From contig NZ_JAQIIO010000001.1 in the NCBI RefSeq assembly GCF_027891095.1, positions 659,683 through 723,682 on the forward strand: a stretch of 64,000 bases of DNA, in the 5' to 3' direction. The first letter of the stretch is position 1, and every line of letters begins with the position of its first letter. The notes below the pieces were generated by a model. It was not told the DNA's origin. It ran no database searches and saw only the letters and a list, made by a program, of their open reading frames with translations. Position numbers and translations under genes: made by a program. Below, in pieces: positions 9,090 through 18,642 of the stretch. Source of the stretch: Aliiroseovarius salicola. GTDB taxonomy: Bacteria > Pseudomonadota > Alphaproteobacteria > Rhodobacterales > Rhodobacteraceae.

Positions 9090-9587
9090 ATGCGCGCACG
9101 CGAACACATCGCTAAATGGGCCGGGGCGGGGCGGAAGTCGCTGCGTCACAGTTCGCACGTGATGTTGTCAGCATTAGGCATTTTGGCTCTTGTGGTCCAA
9201 ATTTTCAGCGCGAATGTGGGGTTGGCGTCAACCGGCAGTTGGATTGAGATTTGTTCGGAAGTCGGCGTGTCTTATGTGCAGCTCGATGCGGATGGGAACG
9301 CAATCGATCAAGCAGATAACATCGGGAATGACGATACCTGCATAGATTGTGGTGATTGTGATTTCTGCTCTACGTCGATGACGGGTCAAGCAGCGTTGCT
9401 GTCCAACCTGATGACGGATCACGCCTTGGTGAATGATCATGCGTTGATGAAAACACAAATTGATGGGTTCGCATTCAACAGAGCCTGGCCTGAAACCCGT
9501 GGCCCTCCATTAGTGAACAATGAATTAACTGACCGCGCCTTGCGTGCGTTCATGGTGGTTACCTTATTAAACGGAGGTGCGCTATGA
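9090..9587 (+). CDS. Small Cys-rich membrane-anchored protein upstream of nosR (DUF2946-like)
   Basis: A 165-residue protein. It has a basic N-terminus, one hydrophobic segment (about 24-44), then a periplasmic part with EICSEVGV and a cluster CIDCGDCDFC, and later two DHALVNDHALM-like His stretches. The EIC...LDADG...CxxCxxC layout resembles DUF2946-type proteins found near copper genes, so a copper role for NosZ maturation is possible. The frame is open from 8904, but I place the start at 9090: the FNR-type box at 9022-9035 would otherwise be inside the gene, and AGGGAA precedes this ATG. Its stop overlaps the nosR start (ATGA), so it is part of the nos operon. Confidence 0.7.
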   Translation: MRAREHIAKWAGAGRKSLRHSSHVMLSALGILALVVQIFSANVGLASTGSWIEICSEVGVSYVQLDADGNAIDQADNIGNDDTCIDCGDCDFCSTSMTGQAALLSNLMTDHALVNDHALMKTQIDGFAFNRAWPETRGPPLVNNELTDRALRAFMVVTLLNGGAL

Positions 9588-11788
9588 ACGTAAAGCGCGC
9601 AATCTATACGTGGCTCTTTGCGATTGTCCTGATCCTGTCCGGGGTTGTGACCACCAGCGCGAATGCTGACACACTCGCGAATTTCCTTCCAGAATTGACC
9701 CCCTCCGAATTGGCCCCAGGTGCGGACGCATTTGGACCGATCCGTGATGATGTGGCCGTCGCGCCGATCCTGAAAGGCGGCGAGACAATCGCCTATGCAT
9801 TTCTGACCTCTGATTTTGTTGGCACCACCGGATATTCCGGCAAACCAATCCACGTTGTGGCGGCCATTGATCCCGATGCGGTGCTGACTGGCGTGAAGCT
9901 GGTAAAGCACTCCGAACCAATTGTTCTGATCGGTATTCCAAACTCCAAGATGGTCAAATTGACCGAAGGGTATGCCGGGTTGGATCTGAAGGCCGAAGCC
10001 GCCTCGGGCGGTGATGCGCATGACCTTGATATCATTTCTGGGGCCACCGTCACGATCATGGTGATCGATGACAGTCTTGTGCGGGGCGGTATCAAGGTTT
10101 CGCGCGCGCTGGGTCTCGGTGGGCTTTCGCCCGCGACGCCGGATGGCCCGCGTCGCGAGGTCGACATGGCGCAAGATACTGTGTCGGATTGGACGACCCT
10201 ATCCGGGGACGGATCTGTTCGCCGCTTGACGTTGGACATCGGTCAGATCAATGCTGCCTTTGAGGCAACGGGTGACGCCAAGGCCATCGCCCGCCCCGAA
10301 CGGGGTGAACCTGATGACACGTTTATCGATATGCACATGGCATTGGTGTCCGTTCCGTCAATTGGGCGCACCTTGCTGGGGGATGCAGAATACAAAAACC
10401 TGACGGAATGGTTGGATGAAGGCGAACAAGCCCTGCTGCTGTTGAGCCGTGGCGGCTATGGCTACAAAGGTTCAGGTTATGTGCGCGGTGGGATCTTCGA
10501 CCGGATCCAGATGATCCAGGGCGACAATTCGGTCCGCTTCTTTGACAAGCAGCAACGCCGCTTGGGGGCGCTGGCCACAGCAGACAGCCCAAGCTTCACT
10601 GAATTGGATCTGTTTAAAATTCCGGCAGATGCGGAATTTGATCCGACCGAAGCTTTCCGCATGCAGCTGCTGGCACAGCGTGCCATCGGGGCGGTGGAAA
10701 AGACCTTCCTGACCTTCGATCTGGGCTACAAGTTGCCGGAACGCTTCCTTCTGCCCGCTGCGGCTGCGCCGGTCATTTTATCAAGTGCCGATGATGAGGC
10801 GGCGGCGAAATCTGCGCTCTGGCAGCGAATCTGGAAAGACAAGACCGTCGAGATTGGTGTGCTTGGTGTGATGCTTCTGGTGCTGACCGGGGTGTTCTTC
10901 TTCCAGTTCCACGCCACGCGAAACGCACGCGTCTTCTACTGGTTCCGCATCGGCTACCTGACATTCACGCTGGTCTTCCTTGGCTGGTATGCCAACGCAC
11001 AGCTGTCGATTGTGAACCTGATGGCGCTGGCAGGCAGTCTGCGCTCGGGCTTTACTTGGGATGCTTTCCTTATGGACCCGCTGGTCTTCATCCAGTGGTT
11101 TGCCGTCGCTGCCGCGCTGATCTTCTGGGGGCGCGGCGCCTACTGCGGCTGGTTGTGTCCATTTGGTGCATTGCAAGAGCTTTTAAACAAGGCTGCCAGG
11201 GCGCTGAAAGTGCCGCAATGGAATGTCCCATGGGGGCTGCATGAACGCCTGTGGCCGATCAAATACATGATCTTCTTTGGCCTCTTTGGTCTCAGCATGA
11301 TTTCGATCCCACTGGCGGAAACCTATGCCGAAGTGGAGCCCTTCAAGACCGCAATCATCCTGAAATTCGTGCGGGAATGGCCATTCGTTGTGTTTGCTCT
11401 GGTGCTTTTGATCGCAGGGCTTTTCATCGAACGCTTTTACTGTCGCTACCTCTGCCCGCTGGGTGGTGCGCTGGCGATCCCTGCGCGCATCCGCATGTTT
11501 GACTGGCTCAAGCGATACCACGATTGCGGCCATCCCTGTCAGACGTGCCGCAACGAATGCCCGGTCCAGGCCATTCACCGGACCGGTGAGATCAATCCGA
11601 ACGAGTGTGTCGACTGCCTGCATTGCCAGGTTCTTTACCAGTCGTCCGAGAAATGCCCGGTTGTTATCCGCACGCTGAAACGGCGCGCAAAGACCGGCAC
11701 GGCGGATCTGAACATCCCGCCAAGAAACCCACCGGCGAACCATCCGAACGCCAAAAGAACGTCAGCTTTCAAGGAGGAAAGACAATGA
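9584..11788 (+). CDS. nosR: NosR, FMN- and iron-sulfur membrane protein for N2O reduction
   Basis: A 734-residue polytopic flavoprotein that feeds electrons to NosZ and is needed for nos expression and activity. In order: signal/anchor segment (6-28), a periplasmic FMN-binding domain with the covalent-flavin motif SGATVT (152-157), several membrane helices (about 420-640) carrying two CxxxCP motifs (C521-C525 and C620-C624), and a C-terminal ferredoxin-like domain with [13 protein letters not shown] (from 648) and CVDCLHCQ. Length and order match NosR. It overlaps the preceding small gene by ATGA and the nosZ start by 4 bp. Confidence 0.95.
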   Translation: MNVKRAIYTWLFAIVLILSGVVTTSANADTLANFLPELTPSELAPGADAFGPIRDDVAVAPILKGGETIAYAFLTSDFVGTTGYSGKPIHVVAAIDPDAVLTGVKLVKHSEPIVLIGIPNSKMVKLTEGYAGLDLKAEAASGGDAHDLDIISGATVTIMVIDDSLVRGGIKVSRALGLGGLSPATPDGPRREVDMAQDTVSDWTTLSGDGSVRRLTLDIGQINAAFEATGDAKAIARPERGEPDDTFIDMHMALVSVPSIGRTLLGDAEYKNLTEWLDEGEQALLLLSRGGYGYKGSGYVRGGIFDRIQMIQGDNSVRFFDKQQRRLGALATADSPSFTELDLFKIPADAEFDPTEAFRMQLLAQRAIGAVEKTFLTFDLGYKLPERFLLPAAAAPVILSSADDEAAAKSALWQRIWKDKTVEIGVLGVMLLVLTGVFFFQFHATRNARVFYWFRIGYLTFTLVFLGWYANAQLSIVNLMALAGSLRSGFTWDAFLMDPLVFIQWFAVAAALIFWGRGAYCGWLCPFGALQELLNKAARALKVPQWNVPWGLHERLWPIKYMIFFGLFGLSMISIPLAETYAEVEPFKTAIILKFVREWPFVVFALVLLIAGLFIERFYCRYLCPLGGALAIPARIRMFDWLKRYHDCGHPCQTCRNECPVQAIHRTGEINPNECVDCLHCQVLYQSSEKCPVVIRTLKRRAKTGTADLNIPPRNPPANHPNAKRTSAFKEERQ

Positions 11789-13695
11789 CTGACAAGAACA
11801 AACTCTCAATGACCCGCCGGGGCATGCTGGGGGCCACCGCCACGGGCGCGGTCTTTGCCGGCACCGGTCTCGGCTCTACGCTGATGACCGCGAAAGAGGC
11901 CAGCGCCGCTGCCAATGCGAACCTGCAACCCGGTGAGCTCGACGAATATTACGGTTTCTGGTCCTCGGGTCAGACCGGCGAACTGCGCATCATGGGTGTT
12001 CCGTCCATGCGTGAACTGATGCGCGTTCCTGTGTTCAACCGCTGCTCGGCCACCGGTTGGGGTCAGACAAATGAATCGCTGAAGGTCCTGACTGAAGGTC
12101 TGCTGCCGGAAACCAAGGATTTCCTCGCAGCCAACGGCAAAGTCACCTATGACAATGGCGACCTGCACCACCCGCACATGTCCTTCACCGACGGCACCTA
12201 TGACGGTCGCTTCCTGTTCATGAACGACAAGGCCAACACCCGTGTTGCCCGTGTGCGTTGTGACGTGATGAAATGCGACAAGATCATTGAGATCCCGAAC
12301 GCAATGGATATCCACGGCCTGCGTCCGCAGAAATTCCCGCGCACCGGCTATGTCTTTGCAAACGGCGAGCATGAAGCACCGCTGGTCAACGACGGCAAGA
12401 TCCTGGACGAGCCAGAGAAGTACGTGAACATCTTCACCGCCATTGATGGCGATGAGATGGAAGTGGCCTGGCAGGTGATCGTGTCGGGTAACCTCGACAA
12501 CACCGATTGTGACTATCAGGGCAAATACGCCTTCTCGACCTCGTACAACTCGGAAATGGGTATGACCCTTGCCGAGATGACCGAGTCTGAGATGGACCAC
12601 GTGGTTGTCTTTAACCTGAAGGAAATCGAGAAAGCCATCGAAACCGGTGACTATCAAGAACTGAACGGTGTGAAAGTTGTTGATGGCCGCAAAGGTCAGA
12701 ACAAGAACTACACTCGTTATATCCCGATCCCGAATTCGCCCCATGGCGTGAACGCGGCACCGGATCGGAAGCACATCATGATCAACGGCAAGCTGTCGCC
12801 CACCGTTTCGGTGATCGACGTGGACAAAGTTGATGCCCTGTTCGCTGGTGCAGATGAGCGTTCGTGCATCGTGGCTGAACCCGAACTGGGTCTTGGTCCT
12901 CTACACACCGCGTTCGACAACAAAGGCAACGCCTACACCACCTTGTTCCTCGACAGCCAAGTGGCGAAGTGGGACATCCAGAAGGCGATTGATGCCTATG
13001 CTGGTGCCGATGTAGACCCAATCCTAGACAAAGTGGACGTGCAGTATCAGCCGGGCCACAACTCGACTTCGATGGGTGAAACTGCTGAGGCCGACGGCAA
13101 ATGGCTCATTTCGATGAACAAGTTCTCGAAAGACCGCTTCCTGAACGTGGGTCCGCTGAAGCCTGAAAACGAGCAGCTGATCGACATCTCCGGCGACAAG
13201 ATGACGGTTGTGCATGATGGCCCGACCTTTGCCGAACCGCATGACTCGATCATCGTGCACCGTTCGAAGGTGAACCCGGTCAATGTCTGGGATCGTAATG
13301 ATCCGATGTGGGAAGATGCTCGCAAGCAGGCCGAGGCCGATGGCGTTGTGCTCGAGGATGGTCACGACACAATCATCCGTGATAAAGATGATCCGTCCAA
13401 AGTGCGCGTCTATATGTACTCGATCGCACCGACCTTCAGCCTTGAGAAGTTCACCGTGAAACAAGGTGACGAGGTGACGGTTTACGTGACCAACCTTGAT
13501 GACGTGGACGATGTGACCCACGGCTTCTGCATGGCCAACTTTGGTGTCGCCATGGAGATTGGCCCGATGGCAACCGCATCCGTGACATTTGTCGCTGATC
13601 GTCCGGGTGTACATTGGTTCTATTGCCAGTGGTTCTGCCACGCGCTCCACATGGAGATGCGCGGCCGGATGCTGGTTGAACCTCGCGAGGCTTAA
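11785..13695 (+). CDS. nosZ: Nitrous-oxide reductase NosZ (clade I, Tat-exported)
   Basis: A 636-residue periplasmic multicopper enzyme reducing N2O to N2. The N-terminus has a twin-arginine signal ([19 protein letters not shown]), typical of clade I enzymes. The seven-bladed propeller carries CuZ ligands including H128-H129 in DLHHPHMSF. The C-terminal cupredoxin domain carries the CuA set C614-x3-C618-x3-H622-x2-M625 in [14 protein letters not shown] use ATG 11785 behind AAGGAGG. The frame is open further upstream but that part overlaps nosR. Translation is coupled to nosR through the ATGA overlap. Confidence 0.97.
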   Translation: MTDKNKLSMTRRGMLGATATGAVFAGTGLGSTLMTAKEASAAANANLQPGELDEYYGFWSSGQTGELRIMGVPSMRELMRVPVFNRCSATGWGQTNESLKVLTEGLLPETKDFLAANGKVTYDNGDLHHPHMSFTDGTYDGRFLFMNDKANTRVARVRCDVMKCDKIIEIPNAMDIHGLRPQKFPRTGYVFANGEHEAPLVNDGKILDEPEKYVNIFTAIDGDEMEVAWQVIVSGNLDNTDCDYQGKYAFSTSYNSEMGMTLAEMTESEMDHVVVFNLKEIEKAIETGDYQELNGVKVVDGRKGQNKNYTRYIPIPNSPHGVNAAPDRKHIMINGKLSPTVSVIDVDKVDALFAGADERSCIVAEPELGLGPLHTAFDNKGNAYTTLFLDSQVAKWDIQKAIDAYAGADVDPILDKVDVQYQPGHNSTSMGETAEADGKWLISMNKFSKDRFLNVGPLKPENEQLIDISGDKMTVVHDGPTFAEPHDSIIVHRSKVNPVNVWDRNDPMWEDARKQAEADGVVLEDGHDTIIRDKDDPSKVRVYMYSIAPTFSLEKFTVKQGDEVTVYVTNLDDVDDVTHGFCMANFGVAMEIGPMATASVTFVADRPGVHWFYCQWFCHALHMEMRGRMLVEPREA

Positions 13696-13698
13696 GAA

Positions 13699-14958
13699 AT
13701 GCGTTGGCTCCTGACCCTTGGACTTGTTCTTTCTGCCAGCCTGTCTCAGGCGGCTGAATGGGATGTGCCCAACACGCCAGGAGCCATTGCTGAAACACTG
13801 GCTCGGGCCGCAGAGGGCGATGTGCTTCGCCTGCGGCCCGGGACCTACTACGAAAATGTTGTGTTGGACAAATCCCTGACGCTGGATGGAGGTGGGCACG
13901 CCACCATCGATGGGCAGGGAAACGGCAGCGTTATTACTGTGACCGGAGACGGCGTGACCGTTCAAGGTCTGACAGTCATCGGATCGGGGTCATCCCATGA
14001 TGGGATCGATAGCGGGATCCAGCTGCTGAAAACCGCTGAGGCACCTGTTATCCGTGACAATGTGCTTCTCGGCAACCTCTACGGTATCGACATCCACGGT
14101 GCAGATAATGCGCTGGTGACTGGCAACAGGGTCGAAGGCCGACAGGACCGTCATATGAACGCGCGGGGCAACGGCATTTATGTCTGGAATTCGCCCGGCG
14201 CAATTGTCGAAAACAATCAGGTCCGCTGGGGCCGCGACGGGATTTTCGTGAACTCGTCGAAACGCAATATCTTCCGCGATAACACTTTCCGCGATTTGCG
14301 ATTTGCCGTGCACTACATGTACGCGGACAACTCCGAAGTGACCGGCAATGTGTCGGTTGGAAATCACCTTGGTTATGCGGTGATGTTCTCGACTCGCGTG
14401 AAGGTCTCCGACAACGTCTCGATCAATGACCGCGACCATGGCGTCATGCTGAACTATGCCAATCGTAGTACCATCACCGGAAACTATGTGAAGAACGCGA
14501 CAGAAAAATGCACGTTCCTTTACAACTCGAACAAGAATGACTTCTCGGGCAACTGGTTTCAGGGCTGCGGGATTGGCATTCATTTCACCGCCGGATCCGA
14601 CAACAACCGGATCGTCGGCAACAGTTTCATCGGCAACCGCACGCAGGTGAAATACGTCTCGACCAAATGGGTCGAATGGTCTGAAAATGGGCAGGGCAAC
14701 CACTGGTCTGATTTTGCCGCCTTCGACGTAGACGGCGACGGGATTGCAGATGCGCCCTATCGCCCCAATGACAGCATGGATCACGTGCTGTGGACGCAGC
14801 CTGCTGCGAAATTGCTTCTCGGGTCGCCAGCTGTGCAGCTTGTACGCTGGTCGCAATCCGCCTTTCCCGCGCTTCTGCCGGGCGGGGTGATCGACTCTTC
14901 TCCTCTCATACGCGCCGTCTCACCCGCGGCCGCTGAAAAGGTGCCTCATGACGAATAA
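13699..14958 (+). CDS. nosD: NosD, periplasmic beta-helix protein for CuZ assembly
   Basis: A 419-residue exported protein. A signal peptide (MRWLLTLGLVLSASLSQA) is followed by a right-handed parallel beta-helix built of CASH/NosD repeats (for example ALVTGNRV, NIFRDNTF, STITGNYV, NRIVGNSF). NosD works with the NosFY ABC complex in delivering sulfur or copper for the CuZ site of NosZ. The gene starts 3 bp after nosZ and overlaps nosF by 11 bp. Confidence 0.93.
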   Translation: MRWLLTLGLVLSASLSQAAEWDVPNTPGAIAETLARAAEGDVLRLRPGTYYENVVLDKSLTLDGGGHATIDGQGNGSVITVTGDGVTVQGLTVIGSGSSHDGIDSGIQLLKTAEAPVIRDNVLLGNLYGIDIHGADNALVTGNRVEGRQDRHMNARGNGIYVWNSPGAIVENNQVRWGRDGIFVNSSKRNIFRDNTFRDLRFAVHYMYADNSEVTGNVSVGNHLGYAVMFSTRVKVSDNVSINDRDHGVMLNYANRSTITGNYVKNATEKCTFLYNSNKNDFSGNWFQGCGIGIHFTAGSDNNRIVGNSFIGNRTQVKYVSTKWVEWSENGQGNHWSDFAAFDVDGDGIADAPYRPNDSMDHVLWTQPAAKLLLGSPAVQLVRWSQSAFPALLPGGVIDSSPLIRAVSPAAAEKVPHDE

Positions 14959-15844
14959 TGCACTGAGCATTGAACATGTTCGAAAGGACCGCGGCAACGT
15001 CACCGTTCTAGACGACCTGTCGCTGACTGTATCCGCCGGAGAGCGTGTCGCCCTTCTGGGCCATAACGGCGCAGGGAAATCGACCCTGATCAAGACAATT
15101 CTTGGCCTGACGCCGCTGACCGCCGGGCAAATCAGCATCGGGGGGGCAAAGCCCGGCAGCACAAGCGCTCGCCGTGCCACGGCTTATTTGCCCGAAGCTG
15201 TGAGTTTCCATCCGGCCCTGACAGGTCGGGAGCAACTGACGCTTTTTGCTCGGCTGGATGGGCAAGCCGCCGATATTCAAGGCTTGTTAGAACGCGTTGG
15301 CCTGAGTGACGCTATGGACCGCCGTGTTGGAACCTATTCCAAAGGGATGCGGCAACGCCTCGGTCTGGCGCAGGTTCTGCTCGGTAAACCGAAAGTGGCC
15401 CTTTTGGATGAGCCCACCAGCGGGCTGGATCCGATCTCGAGGCAGGATCTCTACGCAATCATTGATGAATTGGCCGAACATGGTACGGCGGTGCTGATTG
15501 CCAGCCACGCGTTGACCGAGGTCGAAGCCCGTACCGATCGCATCGCCATCCTGCGCAAAGGTGTGAAGGTCGCCGATGACACGTTGGAAAGCCTGTCCGC
15601 CCAGGCGGGGCTGCCGACCAGGATGCGTATCAGAGCCACCGAGGCACAGGCAGATACGATTGCTGCAAAAATGGGCGGCGCCCGGATCAACGGCGCTTCG
15701 GTTGAGATCCATTGCGAGCCGGACCAAAAAATGGCGCGTTTGCGTGATATTGCCGCCATGGGCGACGCGGTTGTGGATATCGAGATGACACCGCCACGGC
15801 TGGAAGACCTCTATCGCCACTTTGCCAAGGAGGGGATGCAATGA
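14948..15844 (+). CDS. nosF: NosF, ABC transporter ATPase
   Basis: A 298-residue cytoplasmic ATPase. Walker A GHNGAGKST (about 37-45), ABC signature YSKGMRQRL, Walker B VALLDEPTSGLD and the switch histidine in ASHAL are all present. A C-terminal extension of about 80 residues is usual for NosF. It pairs with the NosY permease and NosD to support CuZ biogenesis. It overlaps nosD by 11 bp and nosY by 4 bp. Confidence 0.94.
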   Translation: MTNNALSIEHVRKDRGNVTVLDDLSLTVSAGERVALLGHNGAGKSTLIKTILGLTPLTAGQISIGGAKPGSTSARRATAYLPEAVSFHPALTGREQLTLFARLDGQAADIQGLLERVGLSDAMDRRVGTYSKGMRQRLGLAQVLLGKPKVALLDEPTSGLDPISRQDLYAIIDELAEHGTAVLIASHALTEVEARTDRIAILRKGVKVADDTLESLSAQAGLPTRMRIRATEAQADTIAAKMGGARINGASVEIHCEPDQKMARLRDIAAMGDAVVDIEMTPPRLEDLYRHFAKEGMQ

Positions 15845-16662
15845 CCCGGTTCTTGTCGATCGCAGCTACTGAGATGCTGATTTTGCGCCGCAATCGCTGG
15901 CTCTTGATGGCGACTGTGGTGATGGTACTCTTCGCGCTTGCCCTGACTTTTGCTGGCAGCGCTCCCACTGGCACGCTTGGGGTCGATATGCTGACGATTT
16001 CCGTCACCTCCATGACCACGTTGTCTGTCTATCTTGCCCCGCTCCTTGCTTTGATGATCAGTTTTGATGCCATTGCTGGTGAATCCGAACGCGGGAGCCT
16101 TGCTCTGCTCCTTTCGTATCCGGCTGGACGCGGAGAGATCCTGCTGGGCAAGTTTGCAGCCCATCTGGCGGCGCTGGCTTTTGCCATGACCGTGGGTTTT
16201 GGCACCGCCGGGGCCATAGCTGCCTGGTTTGGCGGCGCAGGACCGGACAGTCTGTTTGCTCTTGCCCGCCTGATTTTCACGTCGATCCTGCTGGGCGCGG
16301 TGTTCCTTGCGCTGGGTTACCTTGTTTCGGCCCTGTCGCGCAGCGCAACTGCGGCGGCGGGCATGTCGGCGGGTCTGTGGCTTATCTTTGTTGTGCTCTA
16401 TGATCTTGGCCTTCTGGGGGCCGTCGTGATGGATGGAGGTGGCAACTTCACCCGCTCGATCTTCCCATGGCTGATGGTGGCCAATCCGGCGGATGCGTTC
16501 CGCGTCTGGAACATTGCCGCCTCAGATGGTGTGGCGATGGCGTCGGGGATGTCTGGGGCAGCTCAGACCTTACCAGATTGGGCGGCGCCGCTGTCTCTGA
16601 TCCTTTGGCCAGTGGTGGCGTTCCTTCTCGCGCGCGCTGCCTTCAAGAGGGTTGAACCATGA
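15841..16662 (+). CDS. nosY: NosY, ABC-2 type permease
   Basis: A 273-residue membrane protein with six hydrophobic segments and the ABC-2 pattern FDAIAGESERGSLALLLSYP after the second helix, which is typical of NosY. It forms the membrane part of the NosFY complex. Start and stop overlap nosF and nosL by 4 bp each (ATGA). Confidence 0.93.
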   Translation: MTRFLSIAATEMLILRRNRWLLMATVVMVLFALALTFAGSAPTGTLGVDMLTISVTSMTTLSVYLAPLLALMISFDAIAGESERGSLALLLSYPAGRGEILLGKFAAHLAALAFAMTVGFGTAGAIAAWFGGAGPDSLFALARLIFTSILLGAVFLALGYLVSALSRSATAAAGMSAGLWLIFVVLYDLGLLGAVVMDGGGNFTRSIFPWLMVANPADAFRVWNIAASDGVAMASGMSGAAQTLPDWAAPLSLILWPVVAFLLARAAFKRVEP

Positions 16663-17177
16663 AACGACTGATCCTGCTGGCGGGGCTTGCCTTGGCGGCT
16701 TGCAATGAAGACGAGGCCGCTGCCCCACCGGCGCCGGTTGATCTGACTGAACAGGCATTGAGCTATTTCTGTCAGATGAATATCGCAGAGCATGGAGGGC
16801 CGAAGGGCCAGATCCATCTGGAAGGGCACCCCGCGCCGCTGTTCTTTGCACAGGTGCGCGATATGGTTGCCTATCTGAAAAGCCCTGAACGTGATGCGGA
16901 GATTACTGCGGTCTATGTCAGTAACATGAGTGTCGCGCCGAGCTGGGATGAGCCGGGTATCTCAAACTGGATCGCTGCGGAGGATGCCACATTTGTAGTT
17001 GGTGCTCCGGTTGCAGGTGGCATGGGGGCCCCGGAGATTGTTCCTTTTGCGACACCAAAGGCCGCAGATGAATTCGCTGCGCAATATGGCGGCGAAAGCG
17101 CGTCGCTTGAGACCATTCCCGATGCCGCCGCCCTTGGGCCGGTTGATCTTACCCTTGCGTTGGAGACACCCAAATGA
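16659..17177 (+). CDS. nosL: NosL, copper-binding lipoprotein chaperone
   Basis: A 172-residue lipoprotein. The lipobox LALAAC places lipidated Cys at residue 15. C38 and M40 in YFCQMNIAEH match the Cu(I)-binding CxM motif of NosL, which hands copper to apo-NosZ. The N-terminal part after the lipid Cys is acidic and Ala/Pro-rich, a flexible tether. Overlaps nosY and nosX by ATGA. Confidence 0.93.
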   Translation: MKRLILLAGLALAACNEDEAAAPPAPVDLTEQALSYFCQMNIAEHGGPKGQIHLEGHPAPLFFAQVRDMVAYLKSPERDAEITAVYVSNMSVAPSWDEPGISNWIAAEDATFVVGAPVAGGMGAPEIVPFATPKAADEFAAQYGGESASLETIPDAAALGPVDLTLALETPK

Positions 17178-18070
17178 CCAGTTTTAACCGTCGTCGATTT
17201 CTTGCTGTCACGGCTGCTGCGAGCCTGTTGCCAGGTGGGGCCTCCGCTTCTGTGGCGCGTTGGAACTGGCACGCTTTGGGTGGGCCGGTATCGATGCAAC
17301 TTTCGGGGATGAGTGATGCTGATGCGCAGCCGATCTTTGCGGCAGTGGAAGCCGAATTGACCCGGCTGGAAGAGATCTTCAGCCTGTATCGGACCACATC
17401 AGAAGTGTCGCGCCTGAACCGCGACAAGCGGTTGGAAAACCCATCACCAGAATTGTTGCACGTGCTTAGCCTTTGCGATTCTTTGCACCAAGCCAGTGCG
17501 GGTGCATTTGACCCTACGATTCAGCCCCTTTGGCAGGCGTATGCAAAGGGGGGTGACCCCGAAGCTGTTAAGCTGGCCCGGTCTCAATTGGGGTGGGATC
17601 AACTCCGGTTTGACACCAATGAGGTTCGCCTGACCCGAGAAGGGGCGCTGACATTGAACGGGATTGCGCAAGGGGAGATCACCGACCGGATCGTAGTGCT
17701 TCTGAAGGATCGTGGGTTGCAAGATGTGTTGGTGGACATGGGGGAAATTGCCGCCGTTGGCCACGGCCCCAAAGGTCCTTGGTCAATTGGTGTGGCGTTG
17801 CCGGATGGGACATTGGTGCATCGTCTGACCGCAAGTGATCGTGCAGTGGCGACCTCGGTTCCAACGGCCATGACCATCGGCGGCGATCAGCCACATATCC
17901 TGTCTCCGATGGGGCACGCGCCAGTTCAGCATCTGGTCAGTGTCTCGGCGTCCAAAGCCGCAGTCGCTGATGGATTATCTACCGCACTTTGCTTGATGGA
18001 TATCCAGCAGACAACGACCGCCATTCACGCCTTCCCAGATGCGCGAATTGAAATCCAGAAACCGGTCTGA
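17174..18070 (+). CDS. nosX: NosX, ApbE-family FMN transferase
   Basis: A 298-residue periplasmic protein with a twin-arginine type signal (NRRRFLAVTAAASLLPGGASA) and the ApbE fold. It has EIFSLYRTTSEVSRLN, the GAFDPTIQPLW segment, LNGIAQGEITDRI and VDMGEIAAVG. NosX/ApbE attaches FMN covalently to a Thr of its target, here most likely T157 of the SGATVT motif in NosR. It is the last gene of the nos operon and overlaps nosL by 4 bp. Confidence 0.93.
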   Translation: MTSFNRRRFLAVTAAASLLPGGASASVARWNWHALGGPVSMQLSGMSDADAQPIFAAVEAELTRLEEIFSLYRTTSEVSRLNRDKRLENPSPELLHVLSLCDSLHQASAGAFDPTIQPLWQAYAKGGDPEAVKLARSQLGWDQLRFDTNEVRLTREGALTLNGIAQGEITDRIVVLLKDRGLQDVLVDMGEIAAVGHGPKGPWSIGVALPDGTLVHRLTASDRAVATSVPTAMTIGGDQPHILSPMGHAPVQHLVSVSASKAAVADGLSTALCLMDIQQTTTAIHAFPDARIEIQKPV

Positions 18071-18158
18071 TTGATCTGAATTGGTAGACCTGTTGGTGAA
18101 TTTTCTTTTCACATCGGGCGCCGGACGATTGTTTTTTGATACTTAAATTCCTCCACAT

Positions 18159-18188
18159 ATCTTCCAGGAAGTGTAGGTCTTGGAAGAT
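18159..18188. repeat. Inverted repeat downstream of nosX
   Basis: ATCTTCCA (18159-18166) pairs perfectly with TGGAAGAT (18181-18188) around a 14-nt loop. A T-run (18132-18137) precedes rather than follows it, so it is not a standard terminator. It may stabilise or end the nos transcript. Nothing coding is seen between nosX and the tRNA gene. Confidence 0.4.
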
Positions 18189-18286
18189 GCCTTTCCCTAT
18201 CGGTTGACGCACATTCGATCAGAACTCAACAAAGTGGTGTTGTGGGAGGCAATTGTAATTCACTTTAATTGTTTTGCGTCTCTCTC

Positions 18287-18315
18287 TTGACGCTCTGAGC
18301 CGCATGAAATAAGTG
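18287..18315 (+). promoter_or_regulatory. Sigma-70 type promoter of the tRNA-Gly gene
   Basis: TTGACG (18287-18292), a 17-bp spacer, then TAAGTG (18310-18315). This spacing predicts transcription from about 18322, a few bases before the tRNA 5' end. The -35 box is strong; the -10 box is weak. Confidence 0.5.
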
Positions 18316-18328
18316 ATGATTTCACTGG

Positions 18329-18402
18329 GCGGGCGTTGTGTAATGGTAAGACCTCAGCCTTCCAAGCTGATGATACGGGTTCGATTCCCGTCGCCCGCTC
18401 CA
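18329..18402 (+). tRNA. tRNA-Gly (anticodon TCC)
   Basis: A 74-nt cloverleaf. The acceptor arm GCGGGCG pairs with CGCCCGC, followed by the discriminator T and an encoded CCA end. The D-arm contains AATGGTAAGA, the anticodon stem-loop CAGCCTTCCAAGCTG gives anticodon TCC, and the T-arm reads CGGGTTCGATTCCCG. TCC reads GGA and other GGN glycine codons. It stands alone between the nos operon and the RND operon. No integrated element is seen at its 3' end. Confidence 0.96.
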
Positions 18403-18592
18403 GAAATCCCTTTCCCACACAGCCATAGCAAGCAGTAAAGCAATCTTGCTTTTAAGATATTGATTCCAAGCTGAGTTTTTGGGGAGATTGATGCGCCGCT
18501 GTTGATTTGTCGGGCCGTTCACTCCACAAATCCGAACGAATTCTAAGGATGTAGGATAGCTGCAATCCGCAGCTTGTGTGCATCATGCGCAA

Positions 18593-18623
18593 GAAACCGG
18601 CCCGTGAAATGCGGGCCGGTTTC
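18593..18623 (-). terminator. Hairpin terminator of the marR-RND operon
   Basis: GAAACCGGCCCG pairs with CGGGCCGGTTTC around a 7-nt loop, located 20 bp beyond the RND pump stop. On the minus strand the stem ends in TTTCTT, a short U-rich tail. Confidence 0.65.
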
Positions 18624-18642
18624 ATGTCGAGAGGGAGAGGTA

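Noticed and set aside
11806..12774. 322-residue frame antisense to nosZ
   Set aside because: A shadow produced by codon bias opposite nosZ; His/Val/Arg-rich, no motif.
11605..13695. 696-residue version of NosZ
   Set aside because: The extension lies inside nosR and lacks a ribosome site; the Tat signal begins at ATG 11785 behind AAGGAGG.
18329..18642. Integrated element at the tRNA-Gly gene
   Set aside because: No integrase, no repeat of the tRNA 3' end and no compositional break is visible downstream.
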